Shown here one piece after another: positions 1 to 12,460 of a stretch of 64,000 nucleotides of DNA. The stretch's first letter is position 1. Every line of letters starts with the position of its first letter. The DNA is from Bemisia tabaci. Lineage: Eukaryota > Arthropoda > Insecta > Hemiptera > Aleyrodidae. The notes under the pieces were generated by a model. The model worked only from the letters and a program-made list of their open reading frames with translations, was not told the origin of the DNA and ran no database searches. Both the position numbers and the translations under genes were made by a program. Location of the stretch: contig NC_092802.1 of assembly GCF_918797505.1 (NCBI RefSeq), positions 20,357,883 through 20,421,882 on the forward strand. The letters run 5' to 3'.

Positions 1-1671
1 TTTTAAACTATGTAAGTTTTATCAGATTACGTTTCTATGATGGACACGTGTACCTGATGGGGAAAAAAATTCCCACGGAAATCTCTTTTCATCCCTCCCA
101 ATTAACATCAGGTTTGCCTCTGTCCGGATACGGATGAAAGTTTTCCATGCAAAAATGGGCCTACAGAGCGTCCCAAAAATCCTGAAGAGGTTCGACAATG
201 ATGGAGTCTATGAGAAATAATTTCATTTCATATCAACAAAAGGCGTATGTTTATTCAAGTTGCATACGCGCCAAAATGATACGAAACACTTTCATTGAAA
301 AGAGCAAATTTGCTTATTTTGCGATCTCAGCTGACGACACGAGACGTAGAGTGACGAGGTCGCTACATGATTGCCAACTGAGCAACTCCATCCAGCACAC
401 GTTTATCACCGATTGGATAGATTGGGTTTTGAAAATCCAGCATTCGAATGGTGACAGAATGTGAAGAATCTGTTTAAAATAGACTTTTAATCATCCAGCA
501 CAATTTGGCGGTCGATAATGTCGAAAAACTAAAATGTCGTATAATCGTAACCGACTGGAACAGACTAAAGAAATGTCATTTTAGGCTCTGTCTGTGACCA
601 GAAAGTAAGAGCTTGGCTAAATTTGTATCACACTCGTAAAACAGTCCGTCATTAAATTAGAAAAAACAGAAGGGTATGGATTCAATTGACGTGAATCGAG
701 TGACAAATAAAAACGTGAATCGATCCCCGTGAACCGATCGACACTGATTCGATAGACAGATAATTAAAAAACCGGTGTCTATTCGATCGAAATAAACCGA
801 TCTATTCATAGTTTGTCGATCAATTCACAGGTTTATTGAACGATGCACGGAGTTGTGGAACAATCGACCGGTTTGTCGATCGATTTACGGGTTTTTCGCA
901 CGATTCACGGAGATGTCGATCGATTAACATTTTGTCCACACATTTATTGTTTGTCCTCACGTTTTAAAACACAATGTTTCAATATTCACATTTTCGTCGA
1001 TCGATTCACGGTTGTGCTCATCGTGGATATATCAAAATTTAACCACGCCGTTTTTCGATTTGGAGTTTGCCGAAAAGAAAGAAAAAAAAAACCGCATACT
1101 TTAAACTCAATTTATCACCCCCTCCCCCAAACCGGGTTCCATGTTCGAAAATACCACGTTTCAGCAGGAGAAAAATCGTGTCGGATGATCGAGATTCTAC
1201 TTTATCTTCATAAATAAATCCAACTCTGGTCACCGGACAAAATCACATAAATGGAAATGAAAAGACTAAAATTGAAATGAGCGTGACAACAGGGAACTGA
1301 ATAACGGGCCGCCGTCGAATCTCGATTTGTCGCCAATCGAATCAACACCCCTTTATTACCGCCCCGCGCGCCGCTCGCCCTCGCTCCCCATATTTATTCA
1401 AAATAGTTATGATTCAACCCCCCTCATCCGCATCCAAACACGGTGCATCCTCGACGGAGCGCCGTGCCAATACACGTCCGCACTCACACACAGGAGATTA
1501 TACAGCCGTAAACCGCACCAACACACTCGCAGCCCCGTTTATTTAATAGCTTGTCCGCGGCTCGACTTCGTCGGCTTAGTAAACACAGATCCACAGAACC
1601 AGGCTTCGGAAAAACGACGTATCGTCATTCCGATGTTGCCGACTTTCTTCCAATAACGTATAAATCTGCCG
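1..1671. other. No gene recognised
   Basis: 670-1000 is rich in TCGATCGATTCACGG words (a degenerate short repeat). Short open frames at 198-464 and 843-1217 lack any recognised domain. Confidence 0.5.
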
Positions 1672-1705
1672 GAGAACATATAGAGAAAAATAGATCACTA
1701 GCGCA

Positions 1706-1937
1706 CACTGAAAAAAAAAAAAAAACACATTGGACCTAGAGTCCAGACTCTTGAAAACATTGACAAGAAAAAGGACTCTTGATTCAATCAGATTTAGGCT
1801 TACATCAAAAGGAAATCCGCTCAAATTAAGAGGCTGGTTTCTTGATTTAAGGTTAAATCTGATTGAATCAAGAGTATTTTGTCTTGTCAATGTTTTTAAG
1901 AGTCTGGACTCTAGATCCAATGTATTTTTTTCCAGTG
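1706..1937. mobile_element. CACTGG foldback MITE, family 1
   Basis: Inverted arms carry TTGGACCTAGAGTCCAGACT and AGTCTGGACTCTAGATCCAA, with poly-A/T next to the CACTG/CAGTG ends. It is flanked by a 34-bp imperfect direct repeat (about 1672-1705 and 1937-1970). Confidence 0.88.
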
Positions 1938-2190
1938 GAGAACACGGGGGGAAAATAGATTACTAGCGCAAGGAAAATTATATGTATCGTAAGATATTTA
2001 AATGAAAAAAGCACCCACACTAAGACTCTATTAACTTGAGAATAAGTTTTCTAACTGGATGATGATTTTTTGCTTTAACAGGGAAGAAAAATCTGGAGGA
2101 ACTTGTTATTCTTATCAAAACTAAAAATGATCATCATAATGGGAAAACTTATTGTTTTGATGATGATCAGGCCACTACGCAATGTTTGAA

Positions 2191-2290
2191 CTGGATTAGA
2201 TTTTGCAATTAGGAACCACCATTTCTGGTCCATTTTAGAAACGACATACATGCCGTTAGTTTCCTTGTAAAGATATGTGCTTTTGAAAAG
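2191..2290. mobile_element. Half of a TTTTGCAATT foldback element
   Basis: It is nearly identical to the first 100 bp of 43003-43142 (AGAAACGACATACATGCCGT, CCTTGTAAAGATATGTGC). The other arm is missing. Confidence 0.75.
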
Positions 2291-2707
2291 GACAAATATT
2301 ACGTACAATGCAGGACACGATCCGAGAAATATGGTCGTGGCTTCTCTGAAATTAAATATTCTATTTCATCGACGGAAAACTTGGCGACTTTCGAATGACG
2401 AAAGCTCATACGTTGTTTTCCCTCGATGAAACGGGGTCGCACTATGAGCGATTAACGGACGGATGGAAATCGCTGCGATTGGCCAATTTCAAGTTTTACA
2501 GTCGCGTCGAAAGAGCATGATACTGAGATATGCTCCGATTTTTAGAGAGCGAAATACAGGGTGTTCAAAGCTTAAACAACCGGTAACGAAAGAACGTGTT
2601 CTTTGTATAAAACTAAGACTTTTTTCATGATAGTTGAACCCTGACATTTTCCAAAAATGAACTTTTAGATTATCGTTAATCCCTTCGCGATCGGTGACCA
2701 TTCGAAA

Positions 2708-2710
<3 letters not shown>

Positions 2711-2756
<46 letters not shown>
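2711..2756. repeat. Poly-T run of about 46 bp
   Basis: Uninterrupted T, possibly the poly-A tail of a minus-strand retrocopy, but no coding sequence or target duplication is recognisable beside it. Confidence 0.9.
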
Positions 2757-2763
<7 letters not shown>

Positions 2764-2929
2764 GAAGGAAGAAAATCATAGTTATATGCGGTTACCCGAG
2801 ATTATTATTGGTATGTAGAGTGTAGCCAAATGCTAATGTAACATTTTCTTTGAAAAAACATACAGTTCATTAATAAAATGTAAGTTTTCTCAAAGAAAAT
2901 GTTACATTATTTCTGGTTATGGGACGTTT

Positions 2930-3030
2930 CGTCAACGATTTTTTGTCCGCGCACCTGTTTTTTCCAGTAATTTATGTCCACTCGTTTTTTCGGCACGGAA
3001 GATTTGGTCCACGTGCCAGTTGTAACCCAA
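2930..3030. repeat. Short interspersed repeat (GATTTTTTGTCCGNGC)
   Basis: GATTTTTTGTCCGCGCACCT and CCAGTAATTTATGTCCAC match 31858-31960. Confidence 0.65.
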
Positions 3031-3061
3031 CGTTAATTGGTCCACATGTAAATACGAAAGA

Positions 3062-3323
3062 CAATTCTGCCGTGCTAAGGAAGAACGCCGTGTGAACATT
3101 CGAGAGTTGCCAAATTTCCTTCGATTAAATGTTTGTTTAAAAGAAAAGTTATGAATATTTTTCCTCGGAATTTTCAGATACTTCAGATGAAATTGCTAAC
3201 AAAATTATTTGAAAAATTGGAAGGAAAATATTCATAAGTTTACCAGGAAATTCATGTTTTATCAAAGGAAATTTGGCAACGCCTGAAGGTTCATACGGCG
3301 TTGTTCCTTGGCACGGCAGGATT
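3062..3323. mobile_element. Foldback element (TTCTGCCGTGCTAAGGAAGA)
   Basis: Arms TTCTGCCGTGCTAAGGAAGA..GTTGCCAAATTTCC and GGAAATTTGGCAACG..GGCACGGCAGGA. Four copies occur in the window. Confidence 0.85.
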
Positions 3324-3611
3324 GCTCACGACGTTTTTAGATGAAAATGTATAATATCTTGGAAGAATGAGGGTTTGCTTGTTTGTTTTTTTTTTTGTTT
3401 GTTTCTTTGGTCCAACGGAGAATAATATATAATTGAGATTTTTGGTAAGAATGGAGGAGCGTCAATTCCATGCGACAAAATTCACTAAAACTCTCTACAC
3501 CTCTTTGGAGTTACCGGACTTAATTATCTTTCAAGAGATTCCCACCTTGTTATACCTGAACCCGATGAACCTCATGATTTGCCTCAGCTAAAATTCTCTT
3601 AGATTTTTCCT

Positions 3612-4107
3612 GTGTACGATAAGTATCTTGATTTTTTTGCGAGGAAAGATCTGTGCTTTTACGGAATGCCTATCATTCTTAATACGTTCAATTTTGTATA
3701 ATACTGTGCAACACATCTGTTGTGAAATAGTTGCTTCAGGCGCCGCCGCACGGCGGGCGGGTGGTCATATCAGCGCGGAACGCGCATTGGTGCCTACAAA
3801 CCTAAGTGGATACTTCAAGCATTGTGCAATGCGTGAAGTATCCACTTAGGTTTGTAGGCGCCAGTGAGTTGCTCACGCTGGCAGCACGCTGATCCACTCT
3901 GTTAGGCTCTAATATTTTTACTCGCATAGTCAGCGTTTTTTAATTCATGCCGATTTTGAAATCTTTGCACACTCTGCATCGATTATTCTCATTTAAGTTG
4001 ATGAAAAAAAAAATGTATCAATTTATCAAAGGAGAATAAAAATACAATGTGTGTTTTTTTTTAAAGATCGGTGGTTCCGTGTCAAATTTAATGATTTCCA
4101 AAGCAAT
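3612..4107. repeat. 490-bp interspersed repeat with a central hairpin
   Basis: It matches 32450-32935 in reverse orientation over almost its whole length (AGTATCTTGATTT, AATAGTTGCTTCA, GTGTTAGGCTC-type blocks). The centre holds the hairpin CCTAAGTGGATACTTC..GAAGTATCCACTTAGG (3797-3850). Confidence 0.8.
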
Positions 4108-4185
4108 TTTTTTTTTTTTATTATTACATTTTGTACTTTAACTGTGCTTGCAGCGAGGTGTACGCGCAAATTATCACCTATTAAA

Positions 4186-4925
4186 ATTTCCGTTGTTCAT
4201 GATCGTATAGTAGATAGACTATAATAGCGTTGCAAAATAGTGCACATTTTCCACCGATAATATTCCCGCAGAAGGATCGCGAATGTCAATCCCGCAAATT
4301 ACCACCTATAACATTTCCGTTGTGTATGATCGTGTAGTGGATAGTGAAACATGCTGCAGCGTTGCAAATAGTGCACATTTTTCACCAAAAATATTCCCAC
4401 AGAGGGATCGCGAATGTCAATCCCGCAAATTACCACCTATTACATTTTCATTGTGTATGATCGTATAGTAGATAGTCAGGGTGTCTATCAAAACAGGCTG
4501 GACGAAAATCAGGACTTTTACAGTACTTTTTCAGTATATTCCCAAGTAATTCAGTACTTCCTTAAGAGAAAAATTCAGTACTTTTTCAGTACCTTCCAAT
4601 AGATGAAATTCAAAAAATTTCAAAATTTGGAATATTTCGCTATAGTTGCAACAAAAATGATAAGAGATGAAAAAATTCCGGACCTTCTTGCGGAATTTCC
4701 GCAATTTTTCAATACTTCCGGACTGCCCTTAAAAAATCAGTACTATTTCCGGGCTTTCCGGAAATCCGGACTTGCAGACACCCTGATAGTGGATCATACG
4801 GAAGCGTTGCAAAATAGTGCACATTTTCCAGTCAAAATATTCCCACAGAGGGATCGCGGATGTCAATTCCGAAAATTACCACCTATAACAAGTCCATCAT
4901 GTATGATCGTGTTGTAGATAGTGGA
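4186..4925. repeat. 131-bp tandem array split by an insertion
   Basis: GCGTTGCAAAATAGTGCACA recurs about 131 bp apart at 4228 and 4359, and again after the insertion near 4805; GGATCGCGAATGTCAA recurs likewise. Confidence 0.85.
4477..4785. mobile_element. CAGGGTGTCT element in a tandem array
   Basis: Ends CAGGGTGTCTATC and GCAGACACCCTG, flanked by ATAGT (4472-4476 and 4786-4790). The interior repeats TCAGTACTTTTTCAGTA and TCCGG words. Confidence 0.8.
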
Positions 4926-5309
4926 ACTATCGACATGTCCTGATTTAGACTTCCACTTAGCTTAAGCTTCGTTAATATCTTGGAAACAAAAATACACAGA
5001 TTTCGGTATCTCTGAGTTTCTCTCGGCAAAGATTGCCCTGCCTTGAGACATCAAAGACGAGACATCGCGTGTAATGACACCGAGAGGGGACAAAACGCAG
5101 CCACCAGCCGCGGCAGCTTTATCTCGAGGGAAAAAACGGGTTGAAAGAACAACTCCCAGCCCCCCCTACACGGCACAAAGAGATTAAATAAACTCATCCT
5201 TTGGCCAGGTTGACAGATGTGCTCATCGCGCAATCATGACTTTTCCTGCGCGTGGGTGAAATATGTTTAATTTAAGAAGCAGGAATACCTAGAATGTTTT
5301 TTCTGAGGC

Positions 5310-6205
5310 CTTGTCTCCACGGGAGGTTTCATGGGATTTATTAAAAGTTCCGGGATTCCGAACTATCTTGTTCCAATTTCTCCCATTCCATGACCGTCGG
5401 TAGTTCCGGGATTCTTTATATTCTCAAAGGTTCCGGAAAAAGGACAAAATTCGGAAGGTTTCGGGGATTTCAAAAATTTCCAGGAAAAATTCAGAAGAAT
5501 ATTAAACAGTTCCGAGAATCTATACATTCTTCTAAGTTTCGGAACAATTCGGGAATTTCAAAACTTCGAGAAAATTTCAAAAGTTCCAAAATTTGGCGAG
5601 CTTGTTCCGAGAAATGGGAGCACTGATACAATTTCTCCCATTCTATGACCGTCAATAGTTCCGGGATTCTTAATATTCTGAAAAGTTCCGGAACATTTCG
5701 GGAATTTCAAAAATTCCAGGAAAACTTCAGGAAAACCTCAAAAATCCGGAATTCGGAACTAGTTCCGGGGAAGGGGGAACTGATATTGCCCTTGTAAACT
5801 CCCGATTCTGAATTATTTTTATTCTCCGAAGTTCCGTAAATAGGACAAAATCCGTAACATTTAGGGTATTTCAAAAATTTCCAGGAAAAACTCAGGAAAA
5901 TCTTGACACTGGTAAAAAAAAAAAAAAACTTCTTGGTTCAAGAGTGCAGTTTCTTGTCGCCGAATTGTTGCTTGAAACAAGAGTCTGGACTCATGTTTCA
6001 AGCGGATTTTGAATTGAATCAATGCAAAATCCGCTTGAAACATGAGTTCAAGACACTTAAATCCGGCGACAAGAAACTGCACTCTTAAGTCAATGCACCG
6101 CGGCATTGGTCCAAGAGGTTTTTTTTACCAGTGGAATGTTCCGGAATTCGGAACTACTTCCGGGGAAGGGGGGAGAACTGATATTGCCCCTGTGAACTCC
6201 CGATT
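5310..6205. repeat. Degenerate repeat of TTCCGGGATTC words, MITE inserted
   Basis: TTCTCCCATTCCATGACCGT recurs near 5378 and 5632. GAACTGATATTGCCC recurs near 5777 and 6177, on either side of the MITE at 5907-6133. Coding is unlikely. Confidence 0.75.
5907..6133. mobile_element. CACTGG foldback MITE, family 2
   Basis: CACTGGTAAAAAA and TTTTTTACCAGTG ends, with arms containing AAGAGTGCAGTTTCTTGTCG and its inverse. It is inserted in a degenerate tandem repeat whose sequence resumes at 6134. Confidence 0.88.
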
Positions 6206-6538
6206 AGGCAACCGCTCGTGAACGTATCCCTCCGCGGGCTCGACTTACGGACTCGGCGGCGGAGGGGAATCTTCAAAGGCAGAGAACAGAGATTATATCG
6301 CCGCGGAGCCGGAGTGTGGGCGCGGCGGCGGATTAAAAAAGCGAGGTACAAATGAGGGTGGAGAGCGGTTAAACGGCGGTAAGTAATTGGATGGAAGTAT
6401 TTATTTTATAATGCGCGTATTTGCACGTCGCCGGAGATAAACAGTCTGAGACATTTTAATTAGGGGGACCCGAAGACATTCGAACGCTCCGGAGGTTTCC
6501 CGGGCCCTTCGCTGCGGATTTTTTTGCGCGCTGCTTAC

Positions 6539-6703
6539 CAGTGGCGTAGCGTGAATTGCGATTTATCGATTGTTATGCCATTTAAACCTATGGTAAAGAA
6601 TCGACTATTAAGGTGTTCAATGCGAAAACACTGTTTATCGATCCTTTTCCATAGGTTTAAATGGCGTAACAATCGATACATCGCAAAGCACGCCACGCCA
6701 CTG
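6539..6703. mobile_element. hAT-like MITE, 165 bp
   Basis: The ends are CAGTGGCGTAGCGTG and CACGCCACGCCACTG, with a palindromic interior containing ATCGATTGTTA. An 8-bp target duplication CTGCTTAC is at 6531-6538 and 6704-6711. An 8-bp duplication and CAG..CTG ends are typical of hAT elements. Confidence 0.92.
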
Positions 6704-6963
6704 CTGCTTACGGCCAACTTGCGTCTGTTTGGTTAGTTTTAATTTTGCGCCGGTTTCCTCGGTAGTTCAGCTCCTTACTTCGACTTTAGATGCATTTCAT
6801 ACGACTGAGTGAAGTGACTTTGATGTACATTTTAAATTCTACTCTCTGTAAAGGAGCATCGGAAAGGTTCATGATAAATATTTTGGATGCCTTGAAATCC
6901 GATGAAATAGGTGAGGTTGCGGAGACAGATAAACTGACGGAGACCCGATGCCACTTGTATAGA

Positions 6964-7190
6964 CACTGGAAAAAAACACATTGGATCTAGAGTCCAGACT
7001 CTTGAAAACATTGACAAGAAATAATACTCTTGATTCAATCGGATTTTTACTTGAATCAAAACGAAATTCCGCTTAAATTAAGAGGCTTGGTTCTTGATTT
7101 AAGCTAGATTCTGATTGAATCAAGGGTAATTTTTCTGGTCGATGTTATTAAGAGTCTGAACTCTAGATACAATGTGTTTTTTTTCCACTA
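6964..7190. mobile_element. CACTGG foldback MITE, family 1
   Basis: CACTGGAAAAAAACACATTG starts the left arm and the right arm ends TGTGTTTTTTTTCCACT. The interior has the TCTAGAGTCCAGACTCTT and GATTGAATCAAG blocks of the family. TAGACA occurs at both edges. Confidence 0.85.
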
Positions 7191-7568
7191 GACAAAAGCC
7201 TAACCTGAAACTTAATGAGCGCTTGTTCTTTTTAAATTTTGATGTGTTTTAAAATTTTTGACTTAAAGAAGTGTTTCCGTTCGTCAGGGAAACGCTCTTC
7301 AGTAGGAAACATGATTTAAATGTTCATGTTCATGTTCATTTGAATGGAAACATGATTGTCGCTTCTACAAAACATAGCATCAACGCGAGTCTCCATTGGT
7401 TTCTTTTGATGAGTCTCTTCTTGATGACGGCGCAGAGATACAACTATTCGTACTCGATGGATGTCTGTGTTGCGTCTGCAAAATTGAAGGCGCGATGGCG
7501 CGAGGCACGAAAGCACAATAGCAATGTTCCGCCCAGATTCGGGCATTGTGCTACTGCAATTTTTCAGG

Positions 7569-8017
7569 TTAAGGTGATTCGATGGAAGCCATATTTTGTG
7601 TCAAAACAACATATGCGATATATCGCATCAATTGATTCCGTTTTTTCAGTTACTCGTCATTTTTCTCAAATTCTGAGATCGCAATTCTGTTGTCAGGAGA
7701 CTAAATCACTCACTTACCAATTCTAACGAAGAAATTCAACGTAATAAAGGCGTGGTTTTTTTAGAGAGAAAATATCGCATTCGAGTGCAGTTTCGCTACC
7801 AGTATCGAATGCGATGTTTTCTCTCAAAGAAAACCACGCCTTCGTTACGTTGAATTTGTTTGTAAAAATTGGCAAGTGAGTGCTTAGTCTCCTGACAACA
7901 GAATTACGATCTCAAAATTCGAGAAAAATGATTAGTAGCTGAAAAAATACAGCCAATCGATGCGATATATCGCACGTCGTTCTGACACAAAATATGGCGT
8001 CCATCGAATCACCTTAA
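7569..8017. mobile_element. TTAA-bounded foldback element
   Basis: The arms TTAAGGTGATTCGATGGA and the inverse ending GAATCACCTTAA are long and near-perfect, with a central hairpin (AATATCGCATTCGAGTGCAG). TTAA at both ends could be a piggyBac-type target. A second copy is at 35691-36135. Confidence 0.85.
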
Positions 8018-8745
8018 AAACCTTCGAAAGAGCCGAAATTCACTTAATCCGATGCTGATAACAATGCAAGAGGATATATCACCCGTGATACACTATTCAG
8101 TCACAAAAACCAGGCTTCACGGTAAAGGCTCTTGTTTCCATGCTTCCCAGAGACGCTTCATTCTCGGAAAGCAACTGAAAGTTTCCATTTAACATTGAGA
8201 GCCACGGATATCATAAATCACCTTTCAGGAGCTTGAGTAAGGAGCTCTAATTAAGAATTAAACCAATGAGCCATAATTATGCAGGAATTGCCATTAGGAA
8301 CGAATCCGGCCAGATGTTAACCGAGATCAATACGAGACGGATGAGGGCTATCTGATAGGAGGGCTCTCGTCGGATCGAAGAAAAGATTTCCCGTTCTTTC
8401 GGCGGAAAAGGTTGTCGCGAGCACGCCGGGCGGAAATGAGAGCTTGAGAGGGTGTTCGCTGAAAAGAATACGTTGGCTTTAGGGACGGATTTGCGTCGGC
8501 TTAAACAATCGAAGCTGCGGCATTTGTCTTCGAATCGAATTGTTCGGCGAAGGGTGGGGGGCGCCATTCGAAAGGTTGACGATTGACTTCAGTGCGCTGA
8601 GATATTGCTTGATGTTGAACGAGTATTGCTCCATCCCTGAGTGTTTCGTCGTTTCCCGAACGAAAGAACGTTACACTGAAAAGAAGTGAAGTTTATTTAA
8701 CACTCTGGGTGTAAAAAAAGTGTGCGAGAACTCGCAAAATGCTAG
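8018..8745. other. No gene recognised
   Basis: Unique-looking sequence. A 96-residue minus-strand frame at 8277-8567 has no recognised motif. Confidence 0.5.
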
Positions 8746-8892
8746 ATGGAGATGTTGCATGTGTGAGGAATTTTCGATTTGACTGTTGATTCTTAAGTAA
8801 AAGTTCGCGAGAAACATGATGATGCCAATGGTTTTCTCTGAAATCAACTCCCAAGCTCAAAAAAGCTCTGAAGTCGAGGCCAAAATTTAAGA
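8746..8892. mobile_element. Half copy of the AATGGAGATGTTGCATGTG foldback
   Basis: The left arm only, from ATGGAGATGTTGCATGTGTG to GAGGCCAAAATTT, where homology ends. Confidence 0.8.
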
Positions 8893-9154
8893 ATGAAAAC
8901 TAATGATTAGACTGCGATAAATAAAGAAGAAACCGATACTACTTCAAGCTCATGTTTGATTTATCTGCCTCTCTTAAGCTGCTTGCGTTTTAACCAACCT
9001 AACAATAGTATTAATAAGTGTGTCACCATCAAATCAATAGCATTTGCAAAGTGTGTCATTCAACTCGATAGATTTTATAGTGTGTCATTCAACTCACTCT
9101 TAAGCGCTATTACCATTTTTAAAAAAGGCCGCTTTCTCTCAGTCCAATTCCCTT

Positions 9155-9317
9155 CAGTGGCGTGACGTGCTTTGCGCTTTATCGATGGATCTATCATTTA
9201 AACCTATGAAAAAGAATCGATATAAAGGGTGCTCGCAACAAGCACATTGATAATCGATTCTTACCATAGCTTCAAATGGGGAAATATTGATAATCAATTC
9301 TTCACGCCTCGCCACCG
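9155..9317. mobile_element. hAT-like MITE, degraded
   Basis: It starts CAGTGGCGTGACGTG and ends CGCCACCG. The 8-bp flanks are ATTCCCTT and ATTCCCAT (7 of 8 match). Confidence 0.8.
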
Positions 9318-9325
9318 ATTCCCAT

Positions 9326-11016
9326 ATTTTCCGAGATCAGTTATCGAGCCATGCTAAATCAACGTAATTTGTGATACGGTAAAACTCTGAGAGTTGATCG
9401 CGAAAATACGCACGCCATCAGAGTCTTCCTTCGGGAACATACCACCAAAACCAACTTTAAATCCTCAATCCTCGACTGAAAGGCATTGAATCTGAGCTCG
9501 CAACCGCAAAAACTGAAGCGAGTAAAGATTAAAAGATTAAAGGAATGTTCCGCCTGTGCTTCTATGTGCATTGCTGCCGCATGTTCTTGGAAATTTTAAA
9601 AGTTACGCTCTTAGTTCACCAGGAAAGTAAATGACTTTGCATGAGCAGAATTCTTGAGGTAATACATATTGTATCGAATAATATAGCTTGGAACAAGCAG
9701 GTTACTGCTTCCTAAGATCATTTTCCTTCTTGATAATTCGTGGTGCCGAATTCAAGAATATTTTTGCATACATTAAACCTTTTCACTCAAGTACAACGCG
9801 CGATTGAATTGACTTGAAGATTTACGTTTGATTATTTCTTCGCAATTTTTGAGGATCCCAAATTCGAAGAGACTCTTGGAGATACAAAACTTTTCCTACA
9901 TTTTACCATTGACTTTTTTCAAATTATCGTAGCAATTACAAATCATTCAGACACAATTGTGTATTCCGTTTAGTTTTATCAACTGAAAGACGACAGCGTA
10001 GTCAACTGAAATTTTCCCGTTGTTGATTGAGTTGGGCATCATAATGTAAATTTATTGGTATATGCGTGCGAGGACAATTCATATCGGTAACTTAGACATC
10101 CTAGATGATGCAGTTATATTAACTCCTAGGAGCTCAGGTTGCCTATACTGTCCGATGAAGGCGGGAAATTGGTCGGGCGCAATATAGAGGGTCTTGCCGG
10201 GATCTCTTCTAGTGAGATACTTTGGGCTGTTTTAGATCCAAAAAGTTCGTTAAACCTTGATTTGTGTGAGGTGAGGTGTTATCACCTTCTGCAAGGTGAT
10301 AACGACTGGTAACATGCGAAAGGGTGGTGAAGGGACTGAAAAGTATGTGGGCAGAGTTTCACATAATCCAGTAAGGTTTGGCTGGGGTCGACAATAGCCA
10401 ATACCACCTCGGAAAATTTCAACATTAGCGGAGTATTCTTGACAGATTTTGACATTAGCCGAAAGACTTTGAGTTTTCCAACCCCGTATCACATACGGTT
10501 TTGACTTGCGGGCTGATTATTGAAATTTTCAGACAGTGCTATAGGCAGAGGAGACACGAGGGATACGAAGGGATACTACTGGTGGCAGCGGGTGGTTGTA
10601 ATGAACAAACAGGGTAGATAATAGACTAACTATTGGCAACCCATGTGAGTCCCTATAGCTAGTACATTATTTTCTTCCTTAGTCTACAGAAACCAACCAC
10701 TTCAACCTATACGATCGTTCCATACTCCATATGTCTTCTTTGTCCATCGCTTCACCGGAAAACAAATACGGTAGATTTTACCATACTCTGACACAGTGAT
10801 CCGAGTATGGTAGTGAACACTTGACTCTATGCTAGAATTTACCATATTATGGTAAGTATCTCCTGAGTTCTGGTGAATACTGCTATAACTCTAGTTATTT
10901 TCACTGAATATCATCACGGTGTAAAAAATCAAAAAGACCTATGTTAGATGTTTCCATAATTTTTTTTCCGTGTTTGCCCATCAATTTCAACAATGAGCCT
11001 GATGTGGATGGACATA
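9326..11016. other. No gene recognised
   Basis: Unique sequence apart from palindromic TTACCATA words near 10775-10925, similar in style to the TTGGTAAAATTACC element. Confidence 0.5.
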
Positions 11017-11242
11017 CACTGGAAAAAAAACACATTGGATCTAGAGTCCAGACTCTTAAAACATCGACAAGAAAAAGTACTCTTGATTCAATCAGAATCT
11101 AGCTTAAATCAAGAACCAAGCCTCTTAATTTAAGCGGATTTCGTTTTGATTCGAGCAAAAATCCGATTGAATCAAGAGTATTTTTTTCTTGTCGATGTTT
11201 TTAAGAGTCTGGACTCTAGATACAGTGTTTTTTTTTCTAGTG
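11017..11242. mobile_element. CACTGG foldback MITE, family 1
   Basis: The ends are CACTGGAAAAAAAACACATT and TTTTTTTTCTAGTG. GGACATA lies just outside both ends, two bases off on the right. Confidence 0.88.
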
Positions 11243-11966
11243 AAGGACATAAATTTACGGAGAATTCAACGAATTCTGAATACACTTCGCAGCTACGGGT
11301 CGAGGGCTCGTTTCACACCTGAGCCACTGCAGAAAAGAATCTAATTCGCAAATAGGCAAGTCGAGATATCATCTCGGCTCACACAGACGGGGCAAGGAGA
11401 AGGGAGGCGGGCGGATTGAGCATTTCCCGACTTGCACAGAAGTATTTGCGAGTCAATTTTATGGAAAATGCATGAGACTCCCGGCTCCTCCTTCATTGAC
11501 CACTGGGTGAAACTTCCCGCGATTAAAGTTCCCCGAGTCGAAATAAAGAACCTGAATTATGGGGGCTGCCTACCGAGCGCGGCGCATATTTCATTCATAT
11601 TTCACTCGATTTGAATTTCCCCAGCGAGCGCGAAGGCGTGCTTTCAACTTTCTGATATTCTATTCACACAAATTACCCCTGTTGTACTTGTTTTTTCTCG
11701 CCTTGTACGCTCCGATCGTCTTGAGACCGACTCCGACCGAATGCTTCCCCCTCCCCTCCGGATCTACCCTTGGTCCGGGTTCGGTGCGGCGTTTTCGGGT
11801 CGGCCACATCCAAATGAAATTCTCGCCCTTTCTGTTTTCCCCCGGTGATGGGGCGGCTGGAATGGCCTGCTAAGGGGAACTACGATGCTGCGATAGAATG
11901 ATTCCCCTCGACACTTGGGGTTACCCAATTGTGTCCGGACGGACTTAAAAATCAGCTCGCGTTTAG
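11243..11966. other. No gene recognised; GC-richer patch
   Basis: 11360-11880 is GC-richer than its surroundings and holds overlapping frames on both strands (11559-11873, 11764-12072) without recognisable domains. Confidence 0.45.
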
Positions 11967-12460
11967 AATGGAGATGATGTTGCATGTGTGAGGGATTCGC
12001 GATTTGACCATTGATTCTTGTGTAAAAGTTCGCGAGAGACACGATGGTGCCACTGGTTTTCTCTGAAATCATCTCCTAAGCTCTAAAAAAGCTCTCAAAG
12101 TGAGTCTAAAATGGAGGGGATATCCCACCCTACCCTGAGAGTCCACGTCTACATAAGACAAACTCTCCATGCAAAGATAGGGAGCAAATACATTTTTCAG
12201 TTTTGGAGTCCCCAAATAAAGTGGCAACCCTGTCAATGTATTTGCTCCCTATCTTTCCATGAAGAGTTTGTCTTGATATAGACGTGGACTCTCTGGGTAG
12301 AGTGGGATATCCCCTCCATTTTGGCCTCACTTCGAGAGCTCTTTTTTGAGCTTCGGAGATGGTTTCAGAGAAAACCAGTGGCACCATCGTGTTTCTCGCG
12401 AAATTTTACGTAGAATTAACAGTCAAATCGCAAATTCCTCACACATACAACATCTCCATT
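11967..12460. mobile_element. Long foldback element (AATGGAGATGTTGCATGTG)
   Basis: About 490-bp palindrome: AATGGAGATG..TTGCATGTGTG on the left and its inverse ending CATCTCCATT. Arms share AGTTCGCGAGAAACACGATG and AAAGATAGGGAGCAAATACA. Confidence 0.9.

Noticed and set aside
7271..7726. 151-residue plus-strand frame
   Set aside because: It runs into the TTAA foldback element and has no recognisable domain.
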